From: an uncultured Thermomicrobiales bacterium | GTDB lineage: Bacteria > Chloroflexota > Chloroflexia > Thermomicrobiales > UBA6265 | Reading direction: 5' to 3' | DNA: 5,981 nucleotides | Assembly (NCBI GenBank): GCA_902806365.1 | Contig: CADCWJ010000742.1 | Span: forward strand, 1-5,981 | In this document: positions 1 to 5,981 of the stretch, in pieces | Layout of the letters: the number at the start of each line of letters is the position of its first letter | How positions within the stretch are numbered: position 1 is the stretch's first letter | The notes under the pieces: generated by a model | Database searches by the model: none | Told to the model about the DNA's origin: nothing | The model's input: only the letters and a program-made list of their open reading frames with translations | Position numbers and translations under genes: made by a program

Positions 1-46
1 CGGCCATACGGTGGCGTCCCACGGTCGATCGCGTGCTTTCCCGGGG

Positions 47-835
47 TCAGAACATGGTCGGCAGGAAGGCGAGGATTCCCCCTGTCTCGCGGATCACATA
101 GGCAAGCTCGCTTCCCGACCATGGCCGGATCGGCCCATCCGGCGCGGGGGAGCTGTAGGCCTCGAATCCGAAATGGCGCGCCATCAACTCGGACCGCAGG
201 AGATGGAACCCGTCGCTGACCAGCAGGAGCCGGGTGATGTTGCTGTCCTCAAGCACCGCGGCGACGCCTTCCATGCTGGTCAAGGTGTCCCGCCCTTCGT
301 TCTCGAGCACCATCGCCGAGGAGGGCACGCCACGCTCTTCGAGGTAGAGCCGCCCGGCCTCCGCTTCGGTATAGACGTCGCCACCGGCCCGGCCCCCGGT
401 CAGGACGATCAGTGGCGCAAGATCCCGGTCGTACAAGGCGAGCGCGTGATCCAGCCGTGCCGACAGGACGGGACTCGGCCGGCCGTTGTACTGCGCCGCC
501 CCGAGCACCACGATCGCGTCCGCCGGCCGTGCTTCATCGGTCCTTGCCTGCCAGTAGACCGCACCCGCCACCAGGAGCAGAAAGAGCGGGATCGCCAGCA
601 CCACCAGGACGAGGAACGATCGGAACCAGGCCCATTTCCGGGAACGTGCCCGCGGCCGGTCCGGATCGACGATGCGTCCCGCCGGACCCTCCAGCCAGGC
701 GTCGCCGCTCGCGACGGTAGCCGTGCGATCGACTCGCGACGACATGGCTTGGAGATTCGAGTCGGACGGAAGGCGCGCCGTGTCGCGGGAGTCATCCATG
801 CACCTAGCATGACACCGGGCTTCACCGCCGTGCAA
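47..835 (-). CDS. YdcF/SanA-like DUF218 membrane-anchored protein
   Basis: This is a 262-residue protein of the DUF218 (YdcF/SanA/ElyC) family. Members are linked to envelope integrity, and E. coli YdcF binds S-adenosylmethionine, but no catalytic role is settled. A hydrophilic, Arg-rich N-terminal region of about 70 residues precedes one membrane segment (about 71-94), so the DUF218 domain probably lies outside the cytoplasm. Family landmarks are ADAIVVLGAA (105-114), LTGGRAGGDVYTEAEAGRLYL (145-165), ENEGRDTLTSMEG (178-190) and LLLVSDGFHLLRSELMARHFGF (203-224), the last being the usual SDxxHxxR-type block. The start is read as TTG at 835 because GGAGGT lies 6 bases upstream; ATG codons at 799 (residue 13) and residue 31 are alternatives with poorer ribosome binding sites. 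It lies 30 bases after the acyl-CoA synthetase gene on the same strand, so co-transcription is likely. No functional link between the two is evident. Confidence 0.88.
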   Translation of the reverse strand: MHGGEARCHARCMDDSRDTARLPSDSNLQAMSSRVDRTATVASGDAWLEGPAGRIVDPDRPRARSRKWAWFRSFLVLVVLAIPLFLLLVAGAVYWQARTDEARPADAIVVLGAAQYNGRPSPVLSARLDHALALYDRDLAPLIVLTGGRAGGDVYTEAEAGRLYLEERGVPSSAMVLENEGRDTLTSMEGVAAVLEDSNITRLLLVSDGFHLLRSELMARHFGFEAYSSPAPDGPIRPWSGSELAYVIRETGGILAFLPTMF

Positions 836-841
836 CCGGCG

Positions 842-847
842 ACCTCC
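842..847 (-). promoter_or_regulatory. Ribosome binding site supporting a TTG start
   Basis: On the minus strand GGAGGT sits 6 bases before TTG at 835-833, inside the 30-base gap after the synthetase stop codon. The later in-frame ATG at 799 has only an AGGTG one base away from it, which is too close to act well. This favours the TTG start for the DUF218 gene. Confidence 0.6.
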
Positions 848-865
848 CCGATGAGGGGCAGGCGC

Positions 866-2839
866 TCACCTGGTCGAGCGACCCAGGGTTCGGATCGCCT
901 CTGCCGCGGCCACGTTCTCAAGGGCCGACTGCTCGCCCCACGGCAAGTCGAGCCAGGCGGCCCGGATCACCCGGCGCATGATCTTGGCGTTTCGCGTCCG
1001 CGGCAGGTCATCGACAAACACCACCCGCTCCGGCCGCAGCGCTGCACCGAGCTGCGAGCCGACGAAGCGCCTGACCGCGTCGGATGTCACCGCCACGTCC
1101 GCGATGGCGCTCGCCGCGATCACGAATACCACGACTGCATCGCCCTTGGTGGGATGCGGCACGCCGATCGCCGCCGCTTCCCGCACATCGGGATGCGCCA
1201 CCGCCGCGCTCTCGATCTCCGCCGGTCCGATCCGCTTTCCCGCGACCTTGAGCGTGTCGTCCGAGCGCCCGCGAATGAACCAGAAGCCGTCGTCATCGAT
1301 CTCGGCGAAGTCGCCATGCACCCAGGTGTCCGGAAACCGCGACCAGTACGTTTCCAGATAGCGGTCCCGGTCCTTCCAGAGGCCGTTCGTCATCCCTACC
1401 CACGGTTCGCGAAGGATCAACTCACCGACGCCACCGCGAACCGGGCGGCCGCGCTCGTCCACCACGTCAGCGACCATGCCGGGTACCGGCCCCGTGAATG
1501 AGCACGGGGCGATCGGCCCGATCGTGAAGCTGGAGACGATGCCGCCTGAGGTTTCCGTGCCGCCCGAGTAGTTGATGATCGGGCATCGGCCCTCCCCGAC
1601 AACATCGAAGAACCAGCGCCACGGGCCTGGGTTCCACGTCTCGCCGGTCGAGCCGAGCGCCCGCAACGATGACCGGTCGGTTGACTCGACGATGTCGGCC
1701 CCATGCGGCATGAGCGCGCGAATCACCGTCGGTGCGATCCCGAGCGTGGTGATCCGGTGCCGCTCGACCATGGTCCAAAGCCGGTCGGGACCCGGATGAT
1801 CCGGGGTGCCTTCGAGCAGTACCATCGTCGCCCCCAACATCAGCGCTCCGGCGATCAGCCAGGGGCCCATCATCCACCCGAGATCGGTCAGCCAGAACAC
1901 GGTGTCGTCGCGCTGAACATCGAAGCAGTAGGCGAGATCGTGCGTGGCCTTGATCGGAAACCCGGCGTGGATGTGAACCGCGCCCTTGGGCCGGCCAGTA
2001 GTTCCTGACGTATAGAGGATCATGTATGGATCGTCGGCGGCTGTAGGCTCGGTCATCCCGACCGGCGACGCCGCATCGACGGCGTCATGCCACCACACGT
2101 CACGCCCCTCGACCCAGGCGCAGTCCGCGCCGGACCGCCGGATGACCAGGCAATGCTCGACCCGCGCCAACCGCTCGAGCGCCTCGTCGGCCACCGGCTT
2201 GAGGGGGACCCGCTTGCCACGGCGGGAGAATCCATCCGCCGTGATCAGCACACTGGCGTCGCAATCGTCCAACCGGGAACGAATCGCTTCCGCACCATAG
2301 CCGGAGAAGAGCGGGACGAAGATCGCGCCGATCTTGCCGCAGGCCAGCGTTGCCGCAACCGTTTCCGGCAGCATCGGCAGAAAGATGCCGACCCGGTCAC
2401 CCTTCTCCACCCCGAGCGCCCGGAGCGCGTTCGCGGCCCGGTTCGTGAGCGCGTCGAGTTCGGCAAATGTCAGCGTACGGGTCTCCTCGCCGTCACCCTC
2501 CCAGATCAGGGCCGTTCGGCTCCAGAGTGGACCGCCGGCATACCGATCGAGCGCGCTTTGGACGTAGTTGAAGCTGGCTTCCGGAAACCATCGCGGAAAT
2601 GGCTTGCCGCCGGCGAGATCCCAGATCTCCGACCAAGGACGATGCCACTCCAGGTCGAGATCTCGGAGCGCCTCCCGCCAGTACCAGGCGGGATCGGCGG
2701 CGACCCGCGCGATCAGGCCATCGTAGGTGGCGGAACCCGTCGCCTCGATCAGCCGCCGCAGCCGGCTCCGGTCGAGCGTTGCCTGATCAGGCCGCCAGGC
2801 GATGTCACGCCGCTCGTCGCCGGTGGTCGAGTCGCTCAT
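866..2839 (-). CDS. AMP-forming acyl-CoA synthetase, acetyl-CoA synthetase-like
   Basis: This 657-residue ANL-superfamily ligase should activate a carboxylate with ATP to an acyl-adenylate and then to acyl-CoA in the cytoplasm. The length matches acetyl-CoA and acetoacetyl-CoA synthetases (about 650). An ACAS_N-type domain (about 39-100, with PRWFPEASFNYVQSALDRY at 82-100) precedes the AMP-binding domain. Visible motifs are the P-loop YTSGTTGRPKG (276-286), DLGWMMG (319-325), GSTGETWNPGPW (396-407), YSGGTETSGG (424-433), HGD (508-510), hinge RGRSDDTLKVAGKRIGP (523-539) and RTRNAKIMRR (614-623), whose K619 matches the catalytic and acetylatable lysine of Acs. In Acs the loop reads WWQTETGG; here the acyl-pocket Trp aligns with Gly426, so the substrate is probably larger than acetate. 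Acetoacetate or a medium or branched acyl group are options I cannot separate. ATG at 2839 has AGGGGAT about 8 bases upstream. It is first of a likely two-gene operon. Confidence 0.93.
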   Translation of the reverse strand: MSDSTTGDERRDIAWRPDQATLDRSRLRRLIEATGSATYDGLIARVAADPAWYWREALRDLDLEWHRPWSEIWDLAGGKPFPRWFPEASFNYVQSALDRYAGGPLWSRTALIWEGDGEETRTLTFAELDALTNRAANALRALGVEKGDRVGIFLPMLPETVAATLACGKIGAIFVPLFSGYGAEAIRSRLDDCDASVLITADGFSRRGKRVPLKPVADEALERLARVEHCLVIRRSGADCAWVEGRDVWWHDAVDAASPVGMTEPTAADDPYMILYTSGTTGRPKGAVHIHAGFPIKATHDLAYCFDVQRDDTVFWLTDLGWMMGPWLIAGALMLGATMVLLEGTPDHPGPDRLWTMVERHRITTLGIAPTVIRALMPHGADIVESTDRSSLRALGSTGETWNPGPWRWFFDVVGEGRCPIINYSGGTETSGGIVSSFTIGPIAPCSFTGPVPGMVADVVDERGRPVRGGVGELILREPWVGMTNGLWKDRDRYLETYWSRFPDTWVHGDFAEIDDDGFWFIRGRSDDTLKVAGKRIGPAEIESAAVAHPDVREAAAIGVPHPTKGDAVVVFVIAASAIADVAVTSDAVRRFVGSQLGAALRPERVVFVDDLPRTRNAKIMRRVIRAAWLDLPWGEQSALENVAAAEAIRTLGRSTR

Positions 2840-2893
2840 GCCAGATCCCCTTCACCGGTCGAGCGGCGGGTCCGAACGTCGTGTCGCCGCGAC

Positions 2894-2923
2894 ATTGTTC
2901 CCGTTCGGGCTCGTCCCGGTCAA
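2894..2923 (-). promoter_or_regulatory. Candidate sigma-70-type promoter for the acyl-CoA synthetase gene
   Basis: Read on the minus strand, TTGACC (2923-2918; five of six match TTGACA) is followed after 18 bases by AACAAT (2899-2894; four of six match TATAAT). Transcription would begin near 2887, giving a leader of about 48 bases before the ATG at 2839. It lies in the 151-base divergent intergenic region shared with the plus-strand zinc-ribbon gene. I found no comparably good match for the plus-strand gene. The assignment rests on consensus matching alone. Confidence 0.4.
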
Positions 2924-2976
2924 GCGGCACGCAATCCGGCAATGCACGCGGTATGGGAGAATTGACGAGCGACATC

Positions 2977-2984
2977 AGGAAGGG
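2977..2984 (+). promoter_or_regulatory. Ribosome binding site AGGAAGGG, setting the start of the zinc-ribbon gene
   Basis: AGGAAGGG runs directly into ATG at 2985, and a second in-frame ATG follows at 2991. The spacing (6 bases from the last G) suits the second ATG better, while AGGA at 2977-2980 is 4 bases from the first. The two choices differ by only two residues. Both exclude the 61-codon open extension upstream. Confidence 0.6.
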
Positions 2985-2990
2985 ATGACC

Positions 2991-3893
2991 ATGGTCTGGA
3001 AGCGCTTCTGGAAACGACCCGGCCCGAACCCGGAAGCTCCCGGGGAGGCGCGGCCCGAGCGCGAGGTCGACTCCACGGGGCATCGCGAGCTCCCGGCCCA
3101 TCTCGCCTCCCAGGTGGAACGGCAACCGGCCGCGTCCGCGGCTGCTCCCGACACGGCGCGACGCCAGCTCGCGGCGATGGAGCGGAAGCGACTCGCCATG
3201 CTCTACGATATCGAGCAAGGTGAGCTGGCACTCGCCGACGACAACCCCTGGCAGGGCCGGATCGAGCTCCTGACCCAAGCGATGGAAACCGTGACCGAGG
3301 ATCTCGCGGCGCTAAAAGAAGCGCCACCCGGTCCCTACGCCCCGTTGCCCGAGACGCCGATAGCGATCGACGACGTCGTGACCGACCCGGTCGCCTCGGT
3401 TCGCTTCACGATCGGGACGGAATCATTTGCGTATGCCGAAGAACAGGACTGGGCGGAGCGCGGGCACCAGATGATCCGGACCGAGTTGACCCGGCGCGAG
3501 GGCGATCCCGCCCGTCTCGTGCCGGACGACACGCCCATCGACCTCCGGGAGCCCCTCCTGCGTCACCTCACCGACAGTCTCTTCGTGCTCGCCTCCGATC
3601 TCCGCGACCGCACACTCGATGACGACCCCCTCCCGGACGCGCCGACACTCGCAGACCTTGCCCGGCCCTGTCCCCAGTGCGGCGGATGGACCGACTGGCG
3701 CGGCACCTGCCAGGCCTGCGCCAGCCGCGTGGCGGCGGCGGCAGCCCTGAAACGGGAGGAGCGACGCCTGCTCGACGAGCGCGCGAGCGAGGCCGAGGAG
3801 CAACACCGGCTCGCCGAGCGGCTCCCCCTCGCCAGACGCCGCCTGCGCGACCTCGACGCCCAGATCGCCGCACGCATGGGCGACGACTCCTGA
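2991..3893 (+). CDS. Hypothetical protein with zinc-ribbon-like motif and coiled coils
   Basis: I do not recognise this 300-residue protein. The N-terminus is short and basic with aromatic residues (MVWKRFWKRPG), with no hydrophobic stretch long enough for a membrane segment. A Pro/Ala/Glu-rich linker follows (about 12-55), then a charged helical region likely to form a coiled coil (about 57-110, including RRQLAAMERKRLAMLYDIEQGEL). A mixed acidic central region (about 120-220) follows. CPQC (227-230) and CQAC (240-243) form a CxxC-x9-CxxC pattern around GGWTDWRGT, typical of a small zinc ribbon. The tail is a second Glu/Arg/Leu-rich helix (about 246-296). It is probably cytoplasmic and may bind nucleic acid or a partner protein, but that is inference. 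The frame is open throughout and the composition fits a real gene. It starts at 2991 (or 2985) behind AGGAAGGG, and the membrane protein gene follows after 31 bases. Confidence 0.8.
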   Translation: MVWKRFWKRPGPNPEAPGEARPEREVDSTGHRELPAHLASQVERQPAASAAAPDTARRQLAAMERKRLAMLYDIEQGELALADDNPWQGRIELLTQAMETVTEDLAALKEAPPGPYAPLPETPIAIDDVVTDPVASVRFTIGTESFAYAEEQDWAERGHQMIRTELTRREGDPARLVPDDTPIDLREPLLRHLTDSLFVLASDLRDRTLDDDPLPDAPTLADLARPCPQCGGWTDWRGTCQACASRVAAAAALKREERRLLDERASEAEEQHRLAERLPLARRRLRDLDAQIAARMGDDS

Positions 3894-3924
3894 CCCGGGG
3901 ACTGCGCGGAAGGACCGATTTTCG

Positions 3925-4671
3925 ATGAACGATATTCCCGCCACGATCCAGAACATGCTGATCGCTCCCTGGATGTCGGGGCTATGCCTGGTCGCGGTCC
4001 TGGTCGTGATCGCTTTCCTGAACCGACCGTTGCTCCGGGACATCGCTCAGGATCCGAGTCGCTTCTGGCGCGTGACGGCGCGCGTCTCCCTGTTGCTGCT
4101 CATCGCATCGTTGGTCTGGGTGACGCTTCTCGACAACTGGTTGCAACTGAGCGCGGAGCCGTACCGGCTCTCCCGTTCGTGGGAATCGCAGCGGGTGGTG
4201 TTCGATCCGGTCGCGCCGGAAATCCGGATCGCCAGTGTCACGCTGCTGCTGGCGACGGCGGTCGGGCTCGCCGCCCTGTTCGCCCGCCATGCCGGCGGCT
4301 ATGTCTCACAGCTCGGTTTCCTGGTCATGGCGACCGTCGCCTGGATTCCCCTGTTCATCTTCCAGCAACGTCTCAACCTGCTCGTTCTGGACGCCGTGGA
4401 GGCTTCGTCGTCCTGGAGCGGTCTTGCCGGGATCACCGCGTTCTGGACGCTGCGCACCGCGTTTGGGTTGCTCTCGATTGCCGCGACGATGATGATCGTG
4501 ACCTTTTTGCTCGCGCCTGTCGTCACCCTGATCCTTGACTTGCTGAGACTGCGCGTCCCGGGCACGACGACGGAGGCCGATCCGTTTTTCGCCGCGCTCA
4601 AGGATCGCTCCGATGGCTACGACGACGGGTCGATCCGGAGGTACTGGCGACCGATCCGCCGCCCGATGTGA
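3925..4671 (+). CDS. Hypothetical multi-pass membrane protein
   Basis: This 248-residue integral membrane protein belongs to no family I can name. Hydrophobic segments are at about 12-32, 50-70, 101-120, 128-147 and 177-206; the last is long enough to be one extended or two short spans, so there are five or six. The loop at about 71-100 is polar (LQLSAEPYRLSRSWESQR) and the C-terminal 40 residues are charged (DPFFAALKDRSDGYDDGSIRRYWRPIRR), probably cytoplasmic. No transporter, kinase or peptidase motif stands out. ATG at 3925 has GGAAGGA (3908-3914) 10 bases upstream. The gene follows the zinc-ribbon protein by 31 bases with no terminator between, so the two are likely co-transcribed. Its stop lies 8 bases from the stop of the convergent M55 peptidase gene. 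Confidence 0.82.
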   Translation: MNDIPATIQNMLIAPWMSGLCLVAVLVVIAFLNRPLLRDIAQDPSRFWRVTARVSLLLLIASLVWVTLLDNWLQLSAEPYRLSRSWESQRVVFDPVAPEIRIASVTLLLATAVGLAALFARHAGGYVSQLGFLVMATVAWIPLFIFQQRLNLLVLDAVEASSSWSGLAGITAFWTLRTAFGLLSIAATMMIVTFLLAPVVTLILDLLRLRVPGTTTEADPFFAALKDRSDGYDDGSIRRYWRPIRRPM

Positions 4672-4679
4672 GGTGAGGT

Positions 4680-5537
4680 CTAGGGAGACATCCGAATGCC
4701 AGCCAGCTTCATGACCGCGCGAAAGGTGCGGCACAGCTGCAGACCATCGCCCGGTCGAAAGGCGACCGTGCGCTCCCCGGCCCGCTCGACACCGGGGCAG
4801 AGCACGGCCTGATCGGCGCGCGCCTGATGGTCGAAGTCCAGCTCGACGGTCGCGCCGCTGTCGAGTATGTAAGGCGACGCCAGGGCCGCCGCGGCGACTG
4901 CCTGGTACGCGCCGTCGCGGATCAGCGCGATTGCCCGCGCCGGGTGCAGGTGAAGCGCCGCGAAGGTGGAGATGCCCTCCTTGACCGCAACTCCGACAAT
5001 CTGGTCGCCCAGGAACTCCCGGGTCTGCGCGACGGCCTTGTCGTCGCCGGTCACCAGCGTCACCGGGACGCCGTAGTGACCAGCAATCGCGGCGTTGATG
5101 CCGAACTCGCCGGTGGACATCCCGTCAAACCGCACATCGTTGAGCCAGTCGGTCCAGGTGTGCGCAAGCGGTGCGGCCGGGGTGCCGGCCCGGGCGTGGT
5201 AGCCCGTGTAAAACACCGCGCCGACCCCAGCGAGGTCGGCGCCCTGCATCATCCCGAGCAACTTGTCGTTTCCAGAGATGAACCGGCAGGCGGGATGAAG
5301 CTCTTCGGGGATCAGGTTGCGCATCCCATCGTGGCTGTCGTTGACGATCACCTCCTCGGCGCCGCCCGCCAGCGCACCCTCGATCGCGGCGTTGACCTCA
5401 CGGGTCATCCGCAGCCGGGCGCGCTCGTACTCCGTCTGTGAGGTGGGCTCCCCGGCCGTGCCTTCCGGAGGCATCACCCGCACCCAGGAGACGACACCAC
5501 ACGTCCCTTCCATGTCCGCCGAGATCAGAACCTTCAT
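4680..5537 (-). CDS. M55 family D-aminopeptidase (DppA-type)
   Basis: This 285-residue zinc peptidase resembles Bacillus subtilis DppA (274 residues), which releases N-terminal D-amino acids from short peptides such as D-Ala-D-Ala and so recycles cell-wall or dietary D-peptides. All expected active-site positions are visible: D8 and E10 (MKVLISADMEG), H69 (NDSHDG), H114 (TGYHA), the likely nucleophile H126 (LAHTW) and E144 (STGEFG), matching D8, E10, H60, H104, H115 and E133 of DppA. DppA forms a decamer in the cytoplasm, and no signal peptide is seen here. The frame stays open upstream to 5669, but homology begins exactly at ATG 5537, with AAAGGA 11 bases before it, so the longer start is rejected. 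No peptide transporter or other D-amino-acid gene adjoins it, and the substrate beyond the D-peptide class is unknown. It is separated from rpsU upstream by a probable terminator, so it should have its own promoter, which I could not identify. Confidence 0.95.
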   Translation of the reverse strand: MKVLISADMEGTCGVVSWVRVMPPEGTAGEPTSQTEYERARLRMTREVNAAIEGALAGGAEEVIVNDSHDGMRNLIPEELHPACRFISGNDKLLGMMQGADLAGVGAVFYTGYHARAGTPAAPLAHTWTDWLNDVRFDGMSTGEFGINAAIAGHYGVPVTLVTGDDKAVAQTREFLGDQIVGVAVKEGISTFAALHLHPARAIALIRDGAYQAVAAAALASPYILDSGATVELDFDHQARADQAVLCPGVERAGERTVAFRPGDGLQLCRTFRAVMKLAGIRMSP

Positions 5538-5644
5538 GTGACCGATCGTCCTTTCCGAGCATGAACCGGATTCCGGCGAATGCCGTCGCTCGCCTGCCCT
5601 TGGCGTTATCCGAAGAGTCCCCATGGCCGATCGATCCCCTGGCG

Positions 5645-5699
5645 ATGGGCCGGATCCGCCCATAGGCAAAACCCGTTGAGCCGGTCCGCGTAGTGGACC
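5645..5699 (-). repeat. Two small inverted repeats upstream of the M55 peptidase gene
   Basis: ATGGGC (5645-5650) and GCCCAT (5658-5663) form a perfect 6-base inverted repeat around CGGATCC. Nineteen bases further on, GGTCC (5683-5687) and GGACC (5695-5699) form a perfect 5-base inverted repeat, also around 7 bases. They lie 108-162 bases upstream of the peptidase start and could be operator sites or leader hairpins. Short GC-rich repeats arise by chance often in such DNA, so this is only a note. Confidence 0.25.
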
Positions 5700-5744
5700 T
5701 CCCGTTGTGCGGCGAGCGGCATCGCCGGCACTGGCGCACCCGAA

Positions 5745-5785
5745 CGCAAAAGACCTCCCCGGTCCTTCCGAACCAGGGAGGTCTT
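5745..5785 (-). terminator. Probable intrinsic terminator of rpsU
   Basis: AAGACCTCCC (minus strand, 5785-5776) pairs perfectly with GGGAGGTCTT (5759-5750), a 10-base stem around a 16-base loop that can extend inward through GGT/ACC after one mismatch. The transcript continues with a run of four T (5751-5748) overlapping the end of the stem and then GCG. It begins 53 bases after the rpsU stop codon. The short T-run makes it modest, but the stem is strong. The plus-strand side lacks a comparable T-run, so it points to minus-strand termination. Confidence 0.7.
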
Positions 5786-5838
5786 GCTTTCAAGGTGATG
5801 GCGATGCCAAGGCTACGCTTCGCGGAAACGTGGAGCGC

Positions 5839-5981
5839 TTACTTCGCCTGGTTTCGGCGTCGTCGGCGCTCGGCCTTGCGGCGCTTGGCGCGGTTCTCTT
5901 CCTGGACGCTGATGAAGCGGAGACCGCGACGGTGCTCCCGGATGATTCCGGACCGCTCGATACCCTTGTTGAACCGCCTCA
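5839..5981 (-). CDS. rpsU: 30S ribosomal protein S21 (bS21), 3' part
   Basis: The window's right edge cuts this gene: 46 C-terminal residues and the TAA stop are present, and the start lies beyond 5981. The translation begins RRFNKGIERSGIIREHRRGL, the conserved bS21 core (compare LRRFKRKVQKEGILSEVRKR in E. coli), and ends in a very Arg/Lys-rich tail (NRAKRRKAERRRRRNQAK) that would contact rRNA. bS21 is a small protein of the 30S subunit near the mRNA exit platform and the anti-Shine-Dalgarno region, and it takes part in initiation. Family members are usually about 60-75 residues, so roughly 15-30 residues are missing here. A hairpin terminator follows, which suggests rpsU transcription ends before the peptidase gene. 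The frame is short and edge-truncated, but the match is clear. Confidence 0.93.
   Translation of the reverse strand, partial: RRFNKGIERSGIIREHRRGLRFISVQEENRAKRRKAERRRRRNQAK

Larger units (their letters stand above)
5538..5838. other. Non-coding interval between rpsU and the M55 peptidase gene
   Basis: This 301-base stretch has no convincing gene. The open frames crossing it are low-complexity Arg-rich readings with no recognisable motif. It holds, from right to left on the minus strand, the 3' trailer of rpsU, a probable terminator (5745-5785), two small hairpins (5645-5663 and 5683-5699) and the 5' leader and ribosome binding site (AAAGGA at 5549-5554) of the peptidase gene. I looked for tRNA-like folds and good -35/-10 pairs and saw none. 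A GGATAAC resembling a -10 box near 5605-5612 lacks a -35 partner. Confidence 0.7.

Noticed and set aside
11..1501. Plus-strand open frame of 496 codons opposite the DUF218 and synthetase genes
   Set aside because: It lies antisense to two genes with clear family motifs, spans their boundary, and its translation is Arg/Pro/His-rich without any motif. Long antisense frames are expected in GC-rich coding DNA.
2087..2965. Plus-strand open frame of 292 codons
   Set aside because: It is antisense to the 5' half of the synthetase gene, where the ACAS_N and AMP-binding sequence is unmistakable, and it has no recognisable domain.
2802..2984. Upstream in-frame extension of the zinc-ribbon gene
   Set aside because: It overlaps the start of the divergent synthetase gene and its promoter, has no good ribosome binding site, and AGGAAGGG lies just before the ATG codons at 2985 and 2991.
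3423..4043. Minus-strand open frame of 206 codons across the zinc-ribbon/membrane gene junction
   Set aside because: It crosses the boundary of two better-supported plus-strand genes and has no clear motif or suitable ribosome binding site.
5538..5669. N-terminal extension of the M55 peptidase by 44 residues
   Set aside because: The family N-terminus (MKVLISADMEG, metal ligands D8 and E10) begins at 5537. The extension is low-complexity and does not resemble a signal peptide.
5398..5793. Minus-strand open frame of 131 codons overlapping the terminator and the peptidase 5' end
   Set aside because: It starts inside the rpsU terminator stem and runs out of frame into the peptidase gene, and its sequence is Arg-rich without motifs.

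Overview
This is a GC-rich bacterial window of ordinary chromosomal character. It holds six protein-coding genes, one of them cut by the right edge, and no sign of mobile elements, CRISPR or tRNA. The GC-rich codon use, the Arg-rich bS21 tail and the gene mix would fit a Thermomicrobia/Sphaerobacter-like Chloroflexota. That placement is an impression and not a demonstrated assignment.

Left block (minus strand, 47-2839): a 657-residue acetyl-CoA synthetase-like, AMP-forming acyl-CoA synthetase is followed after 30 bases by a membrane-anchored YdcF/SanA-type DUF218 protein. The second gene appears to start at TTG, behind a clear GGAGGT ribosome binding site. The two probably form one transcript, and a sigma-70-like promoter can be proposed at 2894-2923.

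Middle block (plus strand, 2991-4671): this block is divergent from the first. It encodes a soluble, coiled-coil protein with a four-cysteine zinc-ribbon-like motif and, 31 bases later, a multi-pass membrane protein. I recognise neither family. They are probably co-transcribed and may work together, and they are the least explained part of the window.

Right block (minus strand, 4680-5981): an M55 (DppA-type) D-aminopeptidase ends only 8 bases from the end of the membrane protein gene, tail to tail. Upstream of it is a 301-base non-coding stretch with a probable intrinsic terminator and two small hairpins. Beyond that is the 3' part of rpsU (ribosomal protein bS21), whose start lies outside the window.

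No clearly new system is visible. The points most worth a second look are the substitution of the acyl-pocket tryptophan in the synthetase, the unrecognised zinc-ribbon/membrane gene pair, and the structured leader of the peptidase gene.
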